A stretch of 35,141 nucleotides of DNA from Bacillota bacterium (GTDB taxonomy: Bacteria > Bacillota > UBA4882 > UBA10575), in the NCBI GenBank assembly GCA_012727895.1, contig JAAYGG010000015.1, positions 1 to 35,141 of the forward strand. The letters run 5' to 3'. Every line of letters starts with the position of its first letter. Positions within the stretch are counted from its first letter, which is position 1. Position numbers and translations under genes: made by a program. The notes under the pieces are model-generated. The model made no database searches, was not told the origin of the DNA, and was given only the letters and a program-made list of their open reading frames with translations. This document shows positions 1 through 8,003 of this stretch, piece by piece.

Positions 1-25
1 CCGGTTTTGTACTTGCTCATCTTTT

Positions 26-34
26 GGGGGGGGG
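26..34 (+). repeat. G9 homopolymer at the ribosome-binding position of cheY
   Basis: Nine consecutive G residues lie six bases before the ATG of the CheY gene, where a Shine-Dalgarno sequence is expected. The run can pair with the CCUCC of 16S rRNA and no other ribosome site is visible. Homopolymers of this length are prone to slippage, so its length may vary between cells or between sequencing reads. Confidence 0.6.
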
Positions 35-40
35 TTAAAT

Positions 41-412
41 ATGAAAGCACGAGTTATGCTGGTTGACGACGCCAAGGTTATGCGGTTGATGCTGGCCCGT
101 ATTTTTGAGCAAGCCGGGTATGAAATTGTCGGTGAAGCCTCCAACGGCCTGGAGGCGGTGGAGAAATACAAGGAAATCAAGCCGGACCTGGTCATGATGG
201 ATATAACCATGCCGGAGATGTCCGGGATTGACGCGGTCAAGGAGATCAGAAATATCGACCCGGATGCGCGGATCATCATGTGTACAGCCATGGGGCAAAG
301 ACCCCTTGTGGTCGAAGCGATTACCGCCGGGGCCATGAACTACATCGTCAAACCCTTCACCCCTTCCAAAGTATTAGAAGCAGCAAAAGAAGCTCTGCGC
401 GGCAAAGAATAA
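41..412 (+). CDS. cheY: Stand-alone CheY-type response regulator
   Basis: A 123-residue single receiver domain with no output domain. It would receive a phosphoryl group from a histidine kinase such as CheA and signal by protein contact, classically at the flagellar switch. All receiver landmarks are present: acidic pair D9-D10, phospho-acceptor D54 in a MMDITMP context, T82, aromatic Y101 and K104 followed by Pro-Phe. Length is normal for CheY. The ATG follows the G9 tract. No chemotaxis or flagellar gene is visible beside it, although what lies upstream is outside the window, so the partner kinase is unknown. The family is certain; a chemotaxis role, rather than another single-domain signalling role, is likely but inferred from similarity to clostridial CheY. 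Confidence 0.85.
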   Translation: MKARVMLVDDAKVMRLMLARIFEQAGYEIVGEASNGLEAVEKYKEIKPDLVMMDITMPEMSGIDAVKEIRNIDPDARIIMCTAMGQRPLVVEAITAGAMNYIVKPFTPSKVLEAAKEALRGKE

Positions 413-414
413 GC

Positions 415-879
415 CTATCTTTTGAGCAAGAGGTATGAACCGGCCGCCAGCAAGAGGATTCCCATCAACTTAACCCAGTTAAAAGGGAGATGCTCCCGGC
501 CGAAAAGGCCAAAATGGTCGATGGCATATGCTGCCAGCAATTGCAGGGTAATAATCCCCGTGGTCGCCACCCCCACGCCAAGCCGGGGGATGCTTACGGC
601 CACGCCATAAATAATCGCCACCCCGATTGGCCCTCCGAGCCAGGCATATAAAGGCACGGAGGGTATTTTTTGCATAATTTCGTCGAGACCGGCGACGCCG
701 GGGTTAATGAAGAAGAGCAGGAGGCCGGCGGCGACCGAACCCAGGAGGTTAACAATGAAGGTGGCAGGGATCAGGCCAACGATCTTCCCGGCCTGGGCGT
801 TAAAGGTACCCTGCACCGCCATTAAAGCTCCGGCCAGCCCGGCGATGAGCAGGAAAAGGATTTTTCCCCCGGAAAACAA
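415..879 (-). CDS. YdcZ/DUF606-type small drug/metabolite-transporter-like membrane protein
   Basis: About 154 residues and almost entirely hydrophobic, with roughly five membrane segments: KILFLLIAGLAGALM near the start, then PATFIVNLLGSVAAGLLLFF, a Gly-rich LGGPIGVAIIYGVA segment, TTGIITLQLLAAYAI, and LMGILLLAAGSYLLL at the end. This matches the DUF606/YdcZ half-size family related to DMT exporters, which often act as pairs; the substrate is unknown. I chose the TTG at 879 because AAAGGGGG sits seven bases upstream of it. The GTG at 900 in the same frame would place that ribosome site inside the gene. It converges on cheY, with the two stop codons only a few bases apart. No paired YdcZ gene is seen in the window. 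Confidence 0.75.
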   Translation of the reverse strand: MFSGGKILFLLIAGLAGALMAVQGTFNAQAGKIVGLIPATFIVNLLGSVAAGLLLFFINPGVAGLDEIMQKIPSVPLYAWLGGPIGVAIIYGVAVSIPRLGVGVATTGIITLQLLAAYAIDHFGLFGREHLPFNWVKLMGILLLAAGSYLLLKR

Positions 880-1051
880 GTGGTTTCCCCCTTTCAGCAC
901 TTTAAACGGAGAATTCTATCTTTTGTCTCCTCCTTTTAGTCTCCCCTGCCCGCGCTTCTCAATACACCCAGCCACGGGCGCCGGATTGATCCGGGGTGCA
1001 TGAACTCCGGGCCCCGCAGGGATACTAAAGAAAAAAAGGAGGTATCCATAA

Positions 1052-1303
1052 ATGGCCTCTGGCTATCCGGAAGTAAAATGCTATGTGGACAGTTGTCACT
1101 ATTGGCAGAAGAATAATTATTGCAGGGCTGATGCGATTGAAGTGGATAACCGGTGGATAATGGGGGGAAACGACATGGAGATCGGCGTGCTCAGTGAGGG
1201 CAGCAGCGAGGCGGCGGCCTCCGAAGGAACCTGTTGCCGGACATTTAAACCCCGCAAAAAACAGGGAGAAAAGGAAGGTGATGAGGAAGAGCCCGGGCGG
1301 TAA
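1052..1303 (+). CDS. DUF1540 domain small Cys-rich protein
   Basis: An 83-residue protein. The N-terminal half carries the DUF1540 pattern: C10, C15, Trp18, C24 and an Ala-Asp-Ala-Ile segment, then a GTCCRTF motif near residue 66. The spacing suggests a small metal-binding (probably zinc) fold, though the biochemical function is unknown. Such proteins are common in spore-forming and anaerobic Firmicutes. The C-terminus is very charged (Lys, Glu, Arg). A strong AAAAAAGGAGG site at 1033-1043 supports the ATG at 1052. The gene stands alone, and its TAA stop lies in the loop of its own terminator hairpin. Confidence 0.75.
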   Translation: MASGYPEVKCYVDSCHYWQKNNYCRADAIEVDNRWIMGGNDMEIGVLSEGSSEAAASEGTCCRTFKPRKKQGEKEGDEEEPGR

Positions 1304-1320
1304 GCCCGGGTTTTCTTTTT
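1292..1320 (+). terminator. Rho-independent terminator overlapping the DUF1540 stop codon
   Basis: Perfect 7-bp stem CCCGGGC (1292-1298) and GCCCGGG (1304-1310), loop GGTAA, then TTTTCTTTTT. The loop contains the TAA stop (1301-1303), so the hairpin overlaps the last codons of the gene. Confidence 0.85.
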
Positions 1321-1410
1321 GGTAAAGAATGTGTGATTTTCTCCGGAGAAAAAGGGTTTTACAAAGGGGGTCACGAATACTCAAAAACCAATAAAGCAAG
1401 GGAGGAAGGG

Positions 1411-3081
1411 ATGAAAATGCGTAGCGACCAGGTGAAAAAAGGAATAAGCCGCGCACCGCACAGGGCGCTTTTCAAAGCAATGGGGTATACCGACGAGGAG
1501 CTGGCCGGGCCCATAATCGGGGTGGCCAACTCCTTTAACGAGATTATCCCCGGTCATATTCACCTGCGGACAATTACCGAAGCGGTCAAGAGTGGGATCC
1601 GGGCGGCCGGGGGCACGCCGGTGGAGTTCGGGATCCCCGGGGTCTGCGACGGGATTGCCATGGGGCATACGGGCATGCATTATTCCCTGCCCAGCAGGGA
1701 ACTGATTGCTGATGCAGTGGAGATCATGGCCCAGGCCCATATGTTTGACGGGTTGGTCCTCATCCCCAACTGTGACAAGATTATCCCCGGCATGTTGATG
1801 GCTGCCGGCCGGCTTAATATCCCCACCATCGTTGTGAGCGGCGGGCCGATGCTCGCCGGGGAGCTAAATGGGGAAAAGCTCGACCTGAACACGGTCTTTG
1901 AAGGGGTGGGCGCCCAGGCGGCCGGAAAGATCAGCGAGGAAGAGTTGAAAGTCATTGAGGACCGGGCCTGCCCGGGTTGCGGATCCTGCGCCGGCATGTT
2001 CACCGCCAACACCATGAACTGCCTCACCGAAGTCCTGGGGATGGGGCTGCCGGGGAATGGCGTTATCCCGGCGGTCGACGCCCGCCGGATCCGGTTGGCG
2101 AAAGCCGCCGGCCGCCAGGTGATGGAGTTGGTCAAAGCGGATCTGCGGCCGCGGGATATCATGACGAAAGCCGCGTTTACCAACGCCTTTACCGTGGATA
2201 TGGCCATCGGCGGCTCCACCAACACCATCCTGCACTTGCCGGCCATCGCCCGGGAAGTCGGGATTGAGCTTGACTTGAACTGGATTAATGAGATCAGCCG
2301 CCGTACACCCCACCTTTGCCACCTGCGCCCGGGTGGCCCCCACCATATCCAGGATCTGGACGCCGCCGGCGGGATCCCGGCCGTCATGGCCACGCTGGCG
2401 GAGAAGGGCTTAATCGACGCTTCCTGCCGGACGGTAACCGGGCGGACCGTGGGGGAAAACCTCCAAGGGGTCCGGGTCCTGCGGCCCGACGTTATCCGGC
2501 CGCTGGATAACCCCTACCACCAGGAAGGCGGGCTGGCGATCCTCTTTGGCTCGCTGGCGCCTGACGGGGCAGTGGTAAAGCAGTCGGCGGTGGATCCGGC
2601 GATGATGCGCCATGAGGGACCGGCGCGGGTCTTTGACAGCGAGGAAGCGGCGATCGAGGCGATCCTCGGCGGGCGGATTAACCCCGGCGATGTGGTGGTC
2701 ATCAGGTACGAAGGGCCGAAGGGCGGCCCGGGAATGCGCGAGATGCTCTCCCCCACCTCGGCCATTGCCGGGATGGGGCTGGACCGGGAAGTGGCCCTCC
2801 TGACCGACGGCCGGTTCTCCGGGGCCAGCCGCGGCGCGTCCATCGGCCATATTTCACCGGAGGCGGCTGAAGGCGGGCCAATCGCCCTGGTGAAAGAGGG
2901 CGACCGGATTAAGATTGATATTCCCGGGTACCGCCTGGACTTGCTGGTCCCCGAGGAGGAGCTGGCCAGGAGACGGCAGGAATGGCAGCCGCCGCAGCCC
3001 AAGATTACCACGGGCTATCTTGCCCGCTACAGCAGACAGGTGAAATCTGCCAATACAGGAGCGATTACTGATGCCGGATAA
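1411..3081 (+). CDS. ilvD: Dihydroxy-acid dehydratase
   Basis: A 556-residue IlvD that dehydrates 2,3-dihydroxy-isovalerate and the methylvalerate analogue, the penultimate step of valine and isoleucine synthesis. Cluster ligands are visible: C121 in NCDKIIPGM and C193 in [14 protein letters not shown]. The early loop reads [14 protein letters not shown], without the Pro-Cys-Asn of [2Fe-2S] members, so it resembles the oxygen-sensitive [4Fe-4S] E. coli-type enzyme. The KGGPGMREM and TDGRFSG motifs near the C-terminus are intact. The ATG at 1411 has GGAGG five bases upstream; a second ATG at 1417 is a close alternative. An in-frame extension to 1333 is not supported. No T-box or leader peptide is seen before it. 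Its end overlaps the next gene by 11 bases. Other ilv genes are absent from the window. Confidence 0.95.
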   Translation: MKMRSDQVKKGISRAPHRALFKAMGYTDEELAGPIIGVANSFNEIIPGHIHLRTITEAVKSGIRAAGGTPVEFGIPGVCDGIAMGHTGMHYSLPSRELIADAVEIMAQAHMFDGLVLIPNCDKIIPGMLMAAGRLNIPTIVVSGGPMLAGELNGEKLDLNTVFEGVGAQAAGKISEEELKVIEDRACPGCGSCAGMFTANTMNCLTEVLGMGLPGNGVIPAVDARRIRLAKAAGRQVMELVKADLRPRDIMTKAAFTNAFTVDMAIGGSTNTILHLPAIAREVGIELDLNWINEISRRTPHLCHLRPGGPHHIQDLDAAGGIPAVMATLAEKGLIDASCRTVTGRTVGENLQGVRVLRPDVIRPLDNPYHQEGGLAILFGSLAPDGAVVKQSAVDPAMMRHEGPARVFDSEEAAIEAILGGRINPGDVVVIRYEGPKGGPGMREMLSPTSAIAGMGLDREVALLTDGRFSGASRGASIGHISPEAAEGGPIALVKEGDRIKIDIPGYRLDLLVPEEELARRRQEWQPPQPKITTGYLARYSRQVKSANTGAITDAG

Positions 3082-3292
3082 CCGGAAAGCAGAGGAACTG
3101 GTGACCTTAATCGAGGTTGACTCCCTGGCCCGGGCCGATTTGCTCCGCAGCGTTCTCCAGGGCTCCGGGATCCCCTCTTATATCCCGGACGAGGGGTTTG
3201 GCCGGGCTTACGGCGGTGTTTTCGGCTTTAAGATTCAGGTGCGCCGGGGAGACCTGGCGAAGGCCAGGGAAGTTTTAGAGGATATCTCATAA
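3071..3292 (+). CDS. DUF2007 domain small protein
   Basis: A 73-residue protein. The core [26 protein letters not shown] followed by a hydrophobic [19 protein letters not shown] segment matches the DUF2007 family (putative signal-transducing protein, a small alpha/beta fold related to ACT-like and PII-like folds). No catalytic residue is evident. It overlaps the end of ilvD by 11 bases and is preceded by an AGGAG at 3057-3061, so it is translationally coupled to ilvD and shares its transcript. A role in sensing or tuning branched-chain amino-acid synthesis is possible but rests only on position. Confidence 0.75.
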   Translation: MPDNRKAEELVTLIEVDSLARADLLRSVLQGSGIPSYIPDEGFGRAYGGVFGFKIQVRRGDLAKAREVLEDIS

Positions 3293-3318
3293 ATATTCAT
3301 AAAAATTGTATTAATATA
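3288..3318 (+). promoter_or_regulatory. Candidate arginine-repressor (ARG box) region
   Basis: An AT-rich stretch directly upstream of the argC -35 contains ATAAATATTCAT and ATTCATAAAAATTGTAT, each resembling one part of the Gram-positive ARG box CATGAATAAAAATTCAAG. The position fits a repressor operator, but neither match is complete, and AT-rich DNA gives such matches by chance. Confidence 0.3.
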
Positions 3319-3347
3319 TTGCCAACGGGTCCGGTTTGGTATATAAT
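3319..3347 (+). promoter_or_regulatory. Sigma-A promoter of the arg operon
   Basis: TTGCCA (3319-3324), a 17-base spacer and a perfect TATAAT (3342-3347). The expected start point near 3354 leaves a leader of about 30 bases before argC. The bases after the -10 closely match those after the leuC -10. Confidence 0.8.
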
Positions 3348-3384
3348 ATTAGGCATACTACGTTCTGGTTGAGGAGGCAATAAA

Positions 3385-4428
3385 GTGGTCAAGGCAGGAA
3401 TAATCGGAGTCAACGGGTATACCGGCGGGGAACTCGTGCGGTTGCTTGCAGGGCACCCGCGGGTGGAGATTGTGGCCGCCTCCTCCCGTTCCCAGGCCGG
3501 GCGGCGGTTGGCGGAGATCTTCCCGTCTTTGCGCGGGGTTGCCGCCGGCGATTTGCCGGTTGTTCCCCCGGAGGACCCGGCTTTTTCCGGTTGTGAACTG
3601 CTCTTCCTTTGCACTCCGCATGGAGTTGCAGCCCGGCTGGCTCCGGAGTTTCTGCGCCGGGGCGGGAAGGTCATTGACCTGGGGGCGGATTTCCGCTTCC
3701 GTTCGGCGGAGCTTTATGAACAGTGGTACAAAGTGACCCATGCCGCCCCTTCCTTGCTGGCGGAGGCTGTTTACGGCCTGCCGGAGCTGCACAGGGAAGA
3801 GATAAAAAAAGCCCGGCTGGTGGGGAACCCCGGCTGTTACCCCACAGCGACCCTCCTGGGCATGGCCCCGCTCTTAAAGGCCGGCCTGGTCAAGGAAGGC
3901 CCGGTGATTATTGACGCCAAGTCCGGGGTTTCCGGGGCCGGGCGCACGCCCAGGGATGACCTGCACTATGCGGAGATGTACGGGGACTTCCGCGCTTACG
4001 GGTTGACCGGGCACAGGCATACCCCGGAGATCGAAGAAGAGGCGGGCCGTGTGGCCGGGCGGGAGGTCCGGGTGATCTTCACCCCGCATCTCCTCCCGGT
4101 GAGCAGAGGGCTCTTTGCCACCATTTACCTGCCGGCGGCCCGGTCCCTTTCCAATGCGGAATTATTCGAGATTTATCAGGATTTTTATACCGGGGAGCCG
4201 TTTGTTCTACCCTTGCCTGAACCGTTCCTCCCGCAGACGAAAGGGGTGCTCTTTACCAACCGGTGTCAAGTGGCGGCACGGTTTGACCCCCGGACCGGGC
4301 AGATCATTGTCCTTTCCGCCCTGGACAATATGGTGAAAGGCGCTGCCGGGCAGGCGGTCCAGAATATGAACCTTCTTTACGGTTTCGATGAGACCCTGGG
4401 ACTGGAGACCCCCGGGATCTGGCCGTGA
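3385..4428 (+). CDS. argC: N-acetyl-gamma-glutamyl-phosphate reductase
   Basis: 347 residues. NADPH-dependent reduction of N-acetylglutamyl phosphate to the semialdehyde, third step of the acetylated arginine pathway. The N-terminal GVNGYTGGELVRLL is the dinucleotide-binding glycine motif, and the catalytic cysteine is C151 in GNPGCYPT. GHRHTPEIEEE and the C-terminal DNMVKGAAGQAVQNMN are typical of the family. Start is GTG 3385, seven bases after GAGGAGG. It is the first gene of argCJBD and is followed 76 bases later by argJ. Length is normal. Confidence 0.96.
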   Translation: MVKAGIIGVNGYTGGELVRLLAGHPRVEIVAASSRSQAGRRLAEIFPSLRGVAAGDLPVVPPEDPAFSGCELLFLCTPHGVAARLAPEFLRRGGKVIDLGADFRFRSAELYEQWYKVTHAAPSLLAEAVYGLPELHREEIKKARLVGNPGCYPTATLLGMAPLLKAGLVKEGPVIIDAKSGVSGAGRTPRDDLHYAEMYGDFRAYGLTGHRHTPEIEEEAGRVAGREVRVIFTPHLLPVSRGLFATIYLPAARSLSNAELFEIYQDFYTGEPFVLPLPEPFLPQTKGVLFTNRCQVAARFDPRTGQIIVLSALDNMVKGAAGQAVQNMNLLYGFDETLGLETPGIWP

Positions 4429-4504
4429 GTAGTTGGTACTCCGGCGAGAAGCTGTAATTTTGTAGAGTTTAATGAGTAATTTAAAGAGAAAAGGATGGGG
4501 AGAA

Positions 4505-5704
4505 ATGACCTATATCACCGGCGGGGTGACCGGGCCGCGGGGATTCTCCGCGGCCGGGATCTCCTGCGGCTTAAAAAAAGACGGCGCGCCCGATTTGGCG
4601 CTGGTTTTCTCCGAAAGCCCGGCTGTTGCGGCCGGGGTTTTTACCACCAACAAGGTTCAGGCCGCCCCGGTAATCGTCAGCCGGGAGCACCTGGCGGCGG
4701 AATACGCCCGGGCAGTGGTGATTAATAGCGGCAACGCCAATGCCTGCCTGGGAGAGCAGGGTTTGGCGGATGCCCGGGCAGTGGCGGAAAAAACCGCCGG
4801 CCTCCTGCAGGTCTCCCCCAGGGAGATCCTGCTGGGGTCCACCGGGGTCATTGGCGTGCCTTTACCGGTTGGGAAGATCCTGTCTGCCCTGCCCGCCCTG
4901 GTTGACAGTCTTTCCTCCACCGGCGGGGCGGCGGCGGCCAGGGCGATTATGACCACGGATACCCGGCCGAAAGAATGGGGCCGCCGTTTGGAACTGGGCG
5001 GCGGAGAGGTGCGGATCGGCGGGATGGCCAAGGGGTCGGGCATGATCAACCCCAGGATGGCCACGCTGCTGGCGGTGATTACCACCGATGCCCGGGTGGA
5101 GAGGGAACTCCTCCGGGAAGCGTTGCGGGAGGTTAACAACCTGACCTTTAACCGGATCACAGTTGACGGCGATACCAGCACCAACGATACGGTTTTTCTC
5201 CTGGCCAACGGGATGGCCGACGCTCCGCCGGTGACCCGCGGGCGGAGCCTGGATGAGTTTACGGCCGCTTTATATGACGTGGCCGCGGAATTGGCCAAAA
5301 TGCTCGTTAAAGACGGGGAGGGCGCCACCAAGTTCATTACGGTCCGGGTGACCGGCGCCGCCACTGTGGAAGAGGCGGAGACAGCCGCCCGGGCGGTGGC
5401 CAATTCCAACCTGGTGAAGACGGCTTTCTTTGGGGAGGACGCCAATTGGGGCCGGATCCTGGCGGCCGTTGGCTATTCGGGGATTGATTTTTCCCCGGAG
5501 GCGGCTGAGATCAGCCTGGGCGGTCTAGCCGTTTTCAAAGACGGCAGGGGCCTTGCGTTCTCCGAGGAGGAGGCGGCACGGATCCTGAAAGCCCCCGAGG
5601 TGGAGGTGGTGATCGATCTCCACCGGGGCGCGGCGGAGGCCAGTATCTGGACATGTGATTTCTCGTATGATTACGTAAGAATAAACGCCAGTTACCGTTC
5701 GTGA
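4505..5704 (+). CDS. argJ: Glutamate N-acetyltransferase / amino-acid acetyltransferase
   Basis: 399 residues. ArgJ moves the acetyl group from N-acetylornithine back to glutamate, giving the economical cyclic pathway; some members also use acetyl-CoA. The self-cleavage site lies in KGSGMINPRMATLLA, where Thr187 becomes the nucleophile at the start of the beta chain. VINSGNANAC and TNDTVFLLANG are family motifs, and the chain ends in YVRINASYRS as expected. I chose ATG 4505, which has a GGGGA site four bases upstream; the frame runs back to 4472 but that ATG has no ribosome site. Whether it is mono- or bifunctional cannot be read from sequence. No separate argA is in the window. The stop overlaps a small GTG reading frame. 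Confidence 0.95.
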   Translation: MTYITGGVTGPRGFSAAGISCGLKKDGAPDLALVFSESPAVAAGVFTTNKVQAAPVIVSREHLAAEYARAVVINSGNANACLGEQGLADARAVAEKTAGLLQVSPREILLGSTGVIGVPLPVGKILSALPALVDSLSSTGGAAAARAIMTTDTRPKEWGRRLELGGGEVRIGGMAKGSGMINPRMATLLAVITTDARVERELLREALREVNNLTFNRITVDGDTSTNDTVFLLANGMADAPPVTRGRSLDEFTAALYDVAAELAKMLVKDGEGATKFITVRVTGAATVEEAETAARAVANSNLVKTAFFGEDANWGRILAAVGYSGIDFSPEAAEISLGGLAVFKDGRGLAFSEEEAARILKAPEVEVVIDLHRGAAEASIWTCDFSYDYVRINASYRS

Positions 5705-5862
5705 AACGTATTATGTATCCGTTGAGCTTCAGAGGTTTTCATCCGTACCGCACGTGTTTGTCTGTTCCGTACCGGAGATATATGACAGGACGACGTTTTA
5801 TGTGCCGTGCGCGTCTCTATGGATGCAACGGCCCGTCTGCGCATGTACGCTGCGCGTTGTAG
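5701..5862 (+). other. Anomalous argJ-argB spacer with a 53-codon basic reading frame
   Basis: A GTG codon overlaps the argJ stop as GTGA and opens a frame of 53 codons that fills most of the 187-base gap before argB. The product would be rich in Arg, Tyr and Cys (VKRIMYPLSFRGF at the start, VRCAL at the end) and resembles nothing I know. Arg codons here are often CGT, CGC or CGA, unlike the CGG-rich neighbours. TCCGTACCG is repeated exactly at 5742 and 5766, and GCGCA/TGCGC near 5840-5856 can form a hairpin. It may be an inserted element, an RNA structure or a small gene. Evidence for translation is only the overlap. Confidence 0.3.
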
Positions 5863-5891
5863 AATGATCCTTTGCTGGAGGGAGAAAACAG

Positions 5892-6764
5892 GTGCAAAAG
5901 ATGGAAGAGATCATGAACCGGGCACAGGTCCTAATCGAAGCGATCCCTTATATCCGGGCGTTTCATGGCAAGACTTTTGTGATTAAATACGGCGGCCACG
6001 CCATGTGCGACCTTGAACTTAAGCAATCGGTTATGTTGGATATCACCCTCCTCAAGTATTTGGGGTTAAACCCCGTCCTGGTGCACGGCGGCGGGCCGGA
6101 GATCACCGAGATGCTGGAGAAGATCGGGAAGAAAAGTGTACGCCTGCACGGGCAGAGGGTGACCGACCGGGAGACGATGGAAGTAGTCAATATGGTCCTG
6201 GCCGGCAAGATCAATAAAGAGCTGGTCACCATGTTGAACCATTTCGGGGTGAAGGCGGCCGGCCTCTCCGGGCAGGACGGGGGCCTGCTGATCGCCACCA
6301 AGAAAAAACTCCCCGGCGGGGAAGACCTGGGGTTTGTCGGGGAAGTGGAACGGGTCAACCCGGAACTGCTCCACAACTTGCTGGCCAAAGGCTATATACC
6401 GGTGGTGGCCACCGTCGGGGTGGACGTTGAAGGCGAGATCTACAATATTAACGCCGATACCGTGGCCGGGGAATTGGCCGCAGCGTTGCAGGCGGAGAAG
6501 TTGATTATCCTCACGGATGTGGAGGGGATTTATGAAGACCCGGCGGACAGTTCCACCTTGATTTCGAAACTGAAGATCGGGACGGCGCTGGAGATGATAG
6601 AGGACGGGCGGATTGACAGCGGGATGATCCCCAAAGTGCAAGCATGTATCTATGCACTGCGGCACGGGGTGAGCCGGACCCATATCATCGACGGGCGGCG
6701 CCCCCACTCCTTGCTACTTGAGGTTTTGACGGATAAAGGTATCGGCTCGATGGTGGTGGAATAA
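5892..6764 (+). CDS. argB: Acetylglutamate kinase, probably arginine-inhibited type
   Basis: 290 residues. Phosphorylates N-acetylglutamate with ATP. VIKYGGHAM near residue 30, LVHGGGPEI, and the C-terminal LTDVEGIY and GGMIPK-like SGMIPKVQAC are family motifs. The N-terminal helix before the first strand (MNRAQVLIEAIPYIRAF) and the overall length are features of hexameric, arginine-inhibited kinases, while the short E. coli form lacks this helix. Feedback at this step is also expected when ArgJ recycles acetyl groups. The GTG at 5892 lies seven bases after GGAGGGAG; ATG 5901 is an alternative. It is separated from argJ by an odd 187-base spacer, so it could have its own control. Confidence 0.95.
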   Translation: MQKMEEIMNRAQVLIEAIPYIRAFHGKTFVIKYGGHAMCDLELKQSVMLDITLLKYLGLNPVLVHGGGPEITEMLEKIGKKSVRLHGQRVTDRETMEVVNMVLAGKINKELVTMLNHFGVKAAGLSGQDGGLLIATKKKLPGGEDLGFVGEVERVNPELLHNLLAKGYIPVVATVGVDVEGEIYNINADTVAGELAAALQAEKLIILTDVEGIYEDPADSSTLISKLKIGTALEMIEDGRIDSGMIPKVQACIYALRHGVSRTHIIDGRRPHSLLLEVLTDKGIGSMVVE

Positions 6765-6802
6765 CCCGGTGACGGTGGAATAAGATCTGGGAGGGTAATG
6801 CA

Positions 6803-7990
6803 ATGAAAACTCAGGAATTGCTGGCCAGGGGAGAAAAGGCGATGATGAGGAATGTTTCCCGGTTGCCGGCGGTTTTTACCCGTGGCGAAGGCGCCTGCCT
6901 TTACGATGCTGACGGCAAAAAATATATCGACTTTTTGAGCGGGATCGCCGTTTTAGCCTTGGGCCATTCCCATCCCCGGTTGGTCTCGGTCATGCAGCGG
7001 CAGGCGGCAAAGATCCTCCATGTCTCCAACTACTTTTTCCTGGAGGAGCAGGTGGAACTCGCCGAAAAGCTGAAGGGCCTCTCCGGCTTGGACCGGGTCT
7101 TCTTCTGTAACAGCGGGGCGGAGGCCAACGAGGCCGCCATCAAGCTGGCGCGGAAATACGGCCGGAAACTGGGGGGCAAATACGAAATCATCACGGCGCT
7201 CGACTCGTTCCACGGCCGGACCATGGGCGCGCTGGCCGCAACCGGGCAACCCAAGTACCAGGAGGCCTTTTCACCGCTGCCGGAAGGGTTTCGCTATGCA
7301 CCCCTTAACGACCTGGCCGCCTGGGAAGCGGCGATCAATGACCGGACCTGTGCCGTATTGATCGAGCCGGTCCAGGGTGAGGGCGGGGTCCGGCCGGCGA
7401 CAAAAGAATTCATCCAGGGCTTGGCGGAACTCTGCCGGAAACACCGGCTGCTCCTGATGATGGATGAGGTCCAGACCGGTCTCGGCCGGACCGGGCGGTT
7501 TTTCGCCTGGGAGCATGCGGGTGTCAAACCCGATGTCCTGACCCTGGCCAAAGCTTTGGGCCACGGGATTCCCCTCGGCGCCGTCCTGGTCCGGGAGGAG
7601 GCAGCCGTTTTCGAACCGGGAGATCACAGTACCACCGTGGGCGGTGGGGGTATGGCCTTTGCCGTTGCCCTGGAGGTCCTGCGGATCATGGAAGAAGAGG
7701 ATCTGCCGGGGAGGGCTGACCGTCTGGGCCGGGAATTGACGGCACTTTTCGGCCAGTGGCAGGAAAAACTCCCTGTGGTCAAGGGAGCAAGAGGGCTGGG
7801 CCTGATGCTGGCTTTGGAACTTGACTGTCCGGCCAAGCCGGTGGTTGATACCTGCCTTGAACGAGGGCTGCTGCTCAATGCCGTTACCCCCACGGCCCTC
7901 CGGCTCTTGCCTCCCTTGAATATCAGCAGGGAGGATCTGGAGAAGGGATTGGAGATTCTTTACGGAGTCCTGGAAGAAAGGGGCGGTTAA
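6803..7990 (+). CDS. argD: Acetylornithine aminotransferase
   Basis: 395 residues. PLP-dependent class III aminotransferase that makes N-acetylornithine from the semialdehyde using glutamate. Visible motifs are FCNSGAEANEAAIKLAR (phosphate binding), the Asp in LLMMDEVQTGLGRTG that contacts the pyridine nitrogen, and Schiff-base Lys250 in TLAKALGHGIPLGA. ATG 6803 follows GGGAGG at an ordinary distance. This is the last gene of the cluster; argF, argG and argH are not nearby. Related enzymes act on other omega-amino acids, but the operon makes the arginine role nearly certain. Its stop codon lies inside the terminator loop. Confidence 0.95.
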   Translation: MKTQELLARGEKAMMRNVSRLPAVFTRGEGACLYDADGKKYIDFLSGIAVLALGHSHPRLVSVMQRQAAKILHVSNYFFLEEQVELAEKLKGLSGLDRVFFCNSGAEANEAAIKLARKYGRKLGGKYEIITALDSFHGRTMGALAATGQPKYQEAFSPLPEGFRYAPLNDLAAWEAAINDRTCAVLIEPVQGEGGVRPATKEFIQGLAELCRKHRLLLMMDEVQTGLGRTGRFFAWEHAGVKPDVLTLAKALGHGIPLGAVLVREEAAVFEPGDHSTTVGGGGMAFAVALEVLRIMEEEDLPGRADRLGRELTALFGQWQEKLPVVKGARGLGLMLALELDCPAKPVVDTCLERGLLLNAVTPTALRLLPPLNISREDLEKGLEILYGVLEERGG

Positions 7991-8003
7991 ACTAGCCGCC
8001 CCT
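7979..8003. terminator. Two-way terminator between argD and the convergent candidate barrel gene
   Basis: Stem GGGGCGG (7980-7986) and CCGCCCC (7996-8002), extended by an A-T pair, with a nine-base loop holding the argD TAA. Read on the minus strand the hairpin is followed by TTTCTTCC; on the plus strand by TAAAATTTT. It overlaps the ends of both genes. Confidence 0.75.

Noticed and set aside
1321-1410. T-box or leader-peptide attenuator before ilvD
   Set aside because: There is no T-box core sequence, no specifier-like stem and no run of branched-chain codons; only a 16-bp palindrome TTTTCTCCGGAGAAAA (1337-1352) of unknown meaning.
1680-2393. Long minus-strand reading frame opposite ilvD
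   Set aside because: It is a GC-rich shadow frame of ilvD with no ribosome site and no recognisable motifs; the same applies to the long frames opposite argJ (4657-5445), the GTPase gene (11535-12728), leuC and uvrA.
4472-4504. Upstream ATG for argJ
   Set aside because: It lacks a ribosome site and adds residues not found in ArgJ proteins; ATG 4505 has GGGGA upstream.
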